The translations under genes were made by a program, and so were the position numbers. The notes below the pieces were generated by a model. That model saw only the letters and a list, made by a program, of their open reading frames with translations, was not told the origin of the DNA and searched no databases. A stretch of DNA of 13,936 bases from Elusimicrobiota bacterium (lineage in GTDB: Bacteria; Elusimicrobiota; Elusimicrobia; UBA1565; UBA9628), in the NCBI GenBank assembly GCA_028717865.1, contig JAQUMZ010000024.1:1-13936 (forward strand), given 5' to 3'. Each line of letters starts with the position of its first letter. Position 1 is the stretch's first letter. Positions 12,852 through 13,936 of this stretch are shown here, piece by piece.

Positions 12852-13936
12852 ACAGTCCAACCCCGCGCCGCTGCGCTGGCGCGTCCTGGGCCGCGAGGCC
12901 CTGCTTACCAACGAATGCGGGGGGCATGCCTGGCTGCCCGCCAAGCGGCTGCGGGAATTGGCCGCGGGGCGCATAGGCAAGACCGATTCGCTCTGGCGGG
13001 AACTGCAAGCCGCGGGTTTCATACGCGATCACATGGACTTCGCGGCGCTGTCCGAATCCTGGCGCAGGCTCAACTTGGTCGGCTGGCCGGGCCCGAACCT
13101 GCACGTCATGGCGCTGACCTCCCGCTGCAACGGCGGCTGCCTTTATTGCAGCGCCGGCTCTGCGGAGCCGCAGGCCGCGGACCGGGACATGACCGAGGAC
13201 ACGGCCCGCAAGACCCTGGAGTTCATTTTCCGGGCGCCCGGCCCTGAGCTGACCATAGAGTTCCAGGGCGGCGAGCCCCTGCTCAACTGGCCGGTCTTGC
13301 AGTTCGCGACCCTTTACGCCAAGCAGCTGGCGCAGGCCACGGGCAAGCGCCTGCACCTTTCCCTGATCAGCAACCTGCAGGCCATGGACGAGGCCAAGCT
13401 GGCCTTCCTGGCCAAGGAAGGCGTCTCCATCTGCACCTCCCTGGACGGGCCGGCCGCGATCCACGACCGCAACCGCGGAAAGGGCAGCCACGCCCGGACC
13501 GTGTCCTGGCTCAAGAGGATCCAGCGGCTGCGCACGGACGCGCCCATCGACCCGCCCAACGCCGTGTGCACGGTGACGCGCGCCGCGCTGGGCGACCCGA
13601 AGGGCGTAGTCGACGAATTCCTGCGGCTCAAGCTCGAGCGCGTGCAACTGGGCCCGCTGGACCCGCTGGGCCGGGCGCGCCGGGCGTGGGACGAGCTGGG
13701 CTACGGTCCGGCCGAGTATCTGGCCTTCTACGAGAAGGCTTTGGATTATCTTCTGCAGCTTACCGCGCGCGGCGTGCGGGTCTACGAGAAGGGCGCGCTG
13801 ATCTTCCTGATCCGCGTGCTGCGCCGGGAGCACTGGCGCTTCCCCAACGCGGACGTGCTTGCCCGCCTGGCCTACGACCGCCGCGGCGACATCTATCCTT
13901 GCGACGAGGGCCGGCTCCTGGCCGACAACGGCGACC
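12790..13936 (+). CDS. hxsB: Second, divergent HxsB-type radical SAM maturase (runs off right edge)
   Basis: 382 codons are visible; the 3' end lies beyond the window. ATG 12790 is the only standard start before the conserved N-terminus and implies a 62-base overlap with the HemN-like gene. The first 25 residues look non-conserved. WRVLGREALLTNECGGHAWL (30-49) aligns with the N-terminal domain of the HxsB at 7140. CNGGCLYC (C113, C117, C120), IEFQGGEPLLNWPVL, SLISNLQAMDEAKLAFL and SICTSLDGPAAIHDRNR all match it closely, so it is a paralog. Odd point: where the first copy has LDCRSPCGAGIGQLAYNYDGDVYTC, this one has a shorter segment ending LARLAYDRRGDIYPCDEG. It lacks both early auxiliary-cluster Cys and the PxGAG loop but keeps the later Cys. 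It may have altered chemistry or serve as a partner of the first copy. Confidence 0.82.
   Translation, partial: MSPLLSRRSPADTGCQAPAAEQSNPAPLRWRVLGREALLTNECGGHAWLPAKRLRELAAGRIGKTDSLWRELQAAGFIRDHMDFAALSESWRRLNLVGWPGPNLHVMALTSRCNGGCLYCSAGSAEPQAADRDMTEDTARKTLEFIFRAPGPELTIEFQGGEPLLNWPVLQFATLYAKQLAQATGKRLHLSLISNLQAMDEAKLAFLAKEGVSICTSLDGPAAIHDRNRGKGSHARTVSWLKRIQRLRTDAPIDPPNAVCTVTRAALGDPKGVVDEFLRLKLERVQLGPLDPLGRARRAWDELGYGPAEYLAFYEKALDYLLQLTARGVRVYEKGALIFLIRVLRREHWRFPNADVLARLAYDRRGDIYPCDEGRLLADNGD

Noticed and set aside
1..13936. Frequent CCGCGG / GGCCGCGGCC palindromes across the window
   Set aside because: They are scattered through coding sequence at Ala-Ala and Ala-Arg codons and are explained by high GC codon choice.

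Overview
The window is GC-rich and densely coded, with almost no intergenic DNA. Short Ala/Arg-rich reading frames, GTG/TTG starts and strong Shine-Dalgarno sites suggest an uncultured high-GC Gram-negative bacterium. The style recalls environmental candidate phyla such as Elusimicrobiota, but no taxonomic marker is present, so that placement is a low-confidence guess.

Left block (1-1845, minus strand): a compact three-gene operon. It encodes a PP-loop ATP pyrophosphatase, a small SxtJ-like membrane protein, and a NodU/CmcH-type carbamoyltransferase. The carbamoyltransferase leaves the window at base 1 and carries an apparent one-base deletion near 126. Almost back-to-back with this operon, a plus-strand gene (1865-4240) encodes a polytopic GT-C-like glycosyltransferase fused to a TPR-rich C-terminal half.

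Spacer (4241-4342): an AT-rich island in a GC-rich region. It holds a 19-bp tandem repeat, and each copy contains an extended -10-like element (TGnTATAGT). This is the best promoter candidate for everything to its right.

Right block (about 4343 to beyond 13936, plus strand): one tightly overlapping operon that I read as an expanded and divergent His-Xaa-Ser (Hxs) modified-peptide system. In order it encodes a radical SAM protein, a long A24 prepilin-peptidase-like membrane protein, HxsD-like 1, HxsB 1, HxsD-like 2, and an HxsA-type precursor with 17 consecutive H-x-S triplets and a Gly-Gly-Trp-Cys end. Two more radical SAM proteins, a HemN-like radical SAM protein and a second, divergent HxsB (cut by the window edge) follow. 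Neighbouring genes overlap by a few bases (ATGA, TTGA), which suggests translational coupling and joint action on one peptide.

Proposed working model (inference): the HxsD-like proteins help the HxsB-type and other radical SAM enzymes recognise and modify the His/Ser array of the precursor. The A24-like membrane protease is a candidate for leader removal or export. The classical radical SAM partner HxsC is not recognisable here. Six radical SAM genes, duplicated HxsB and HxsD, and a linked prepilin-type peptidase make this unlike the four-gene Hxs cassette I know, and it is the most interesting part of the window.
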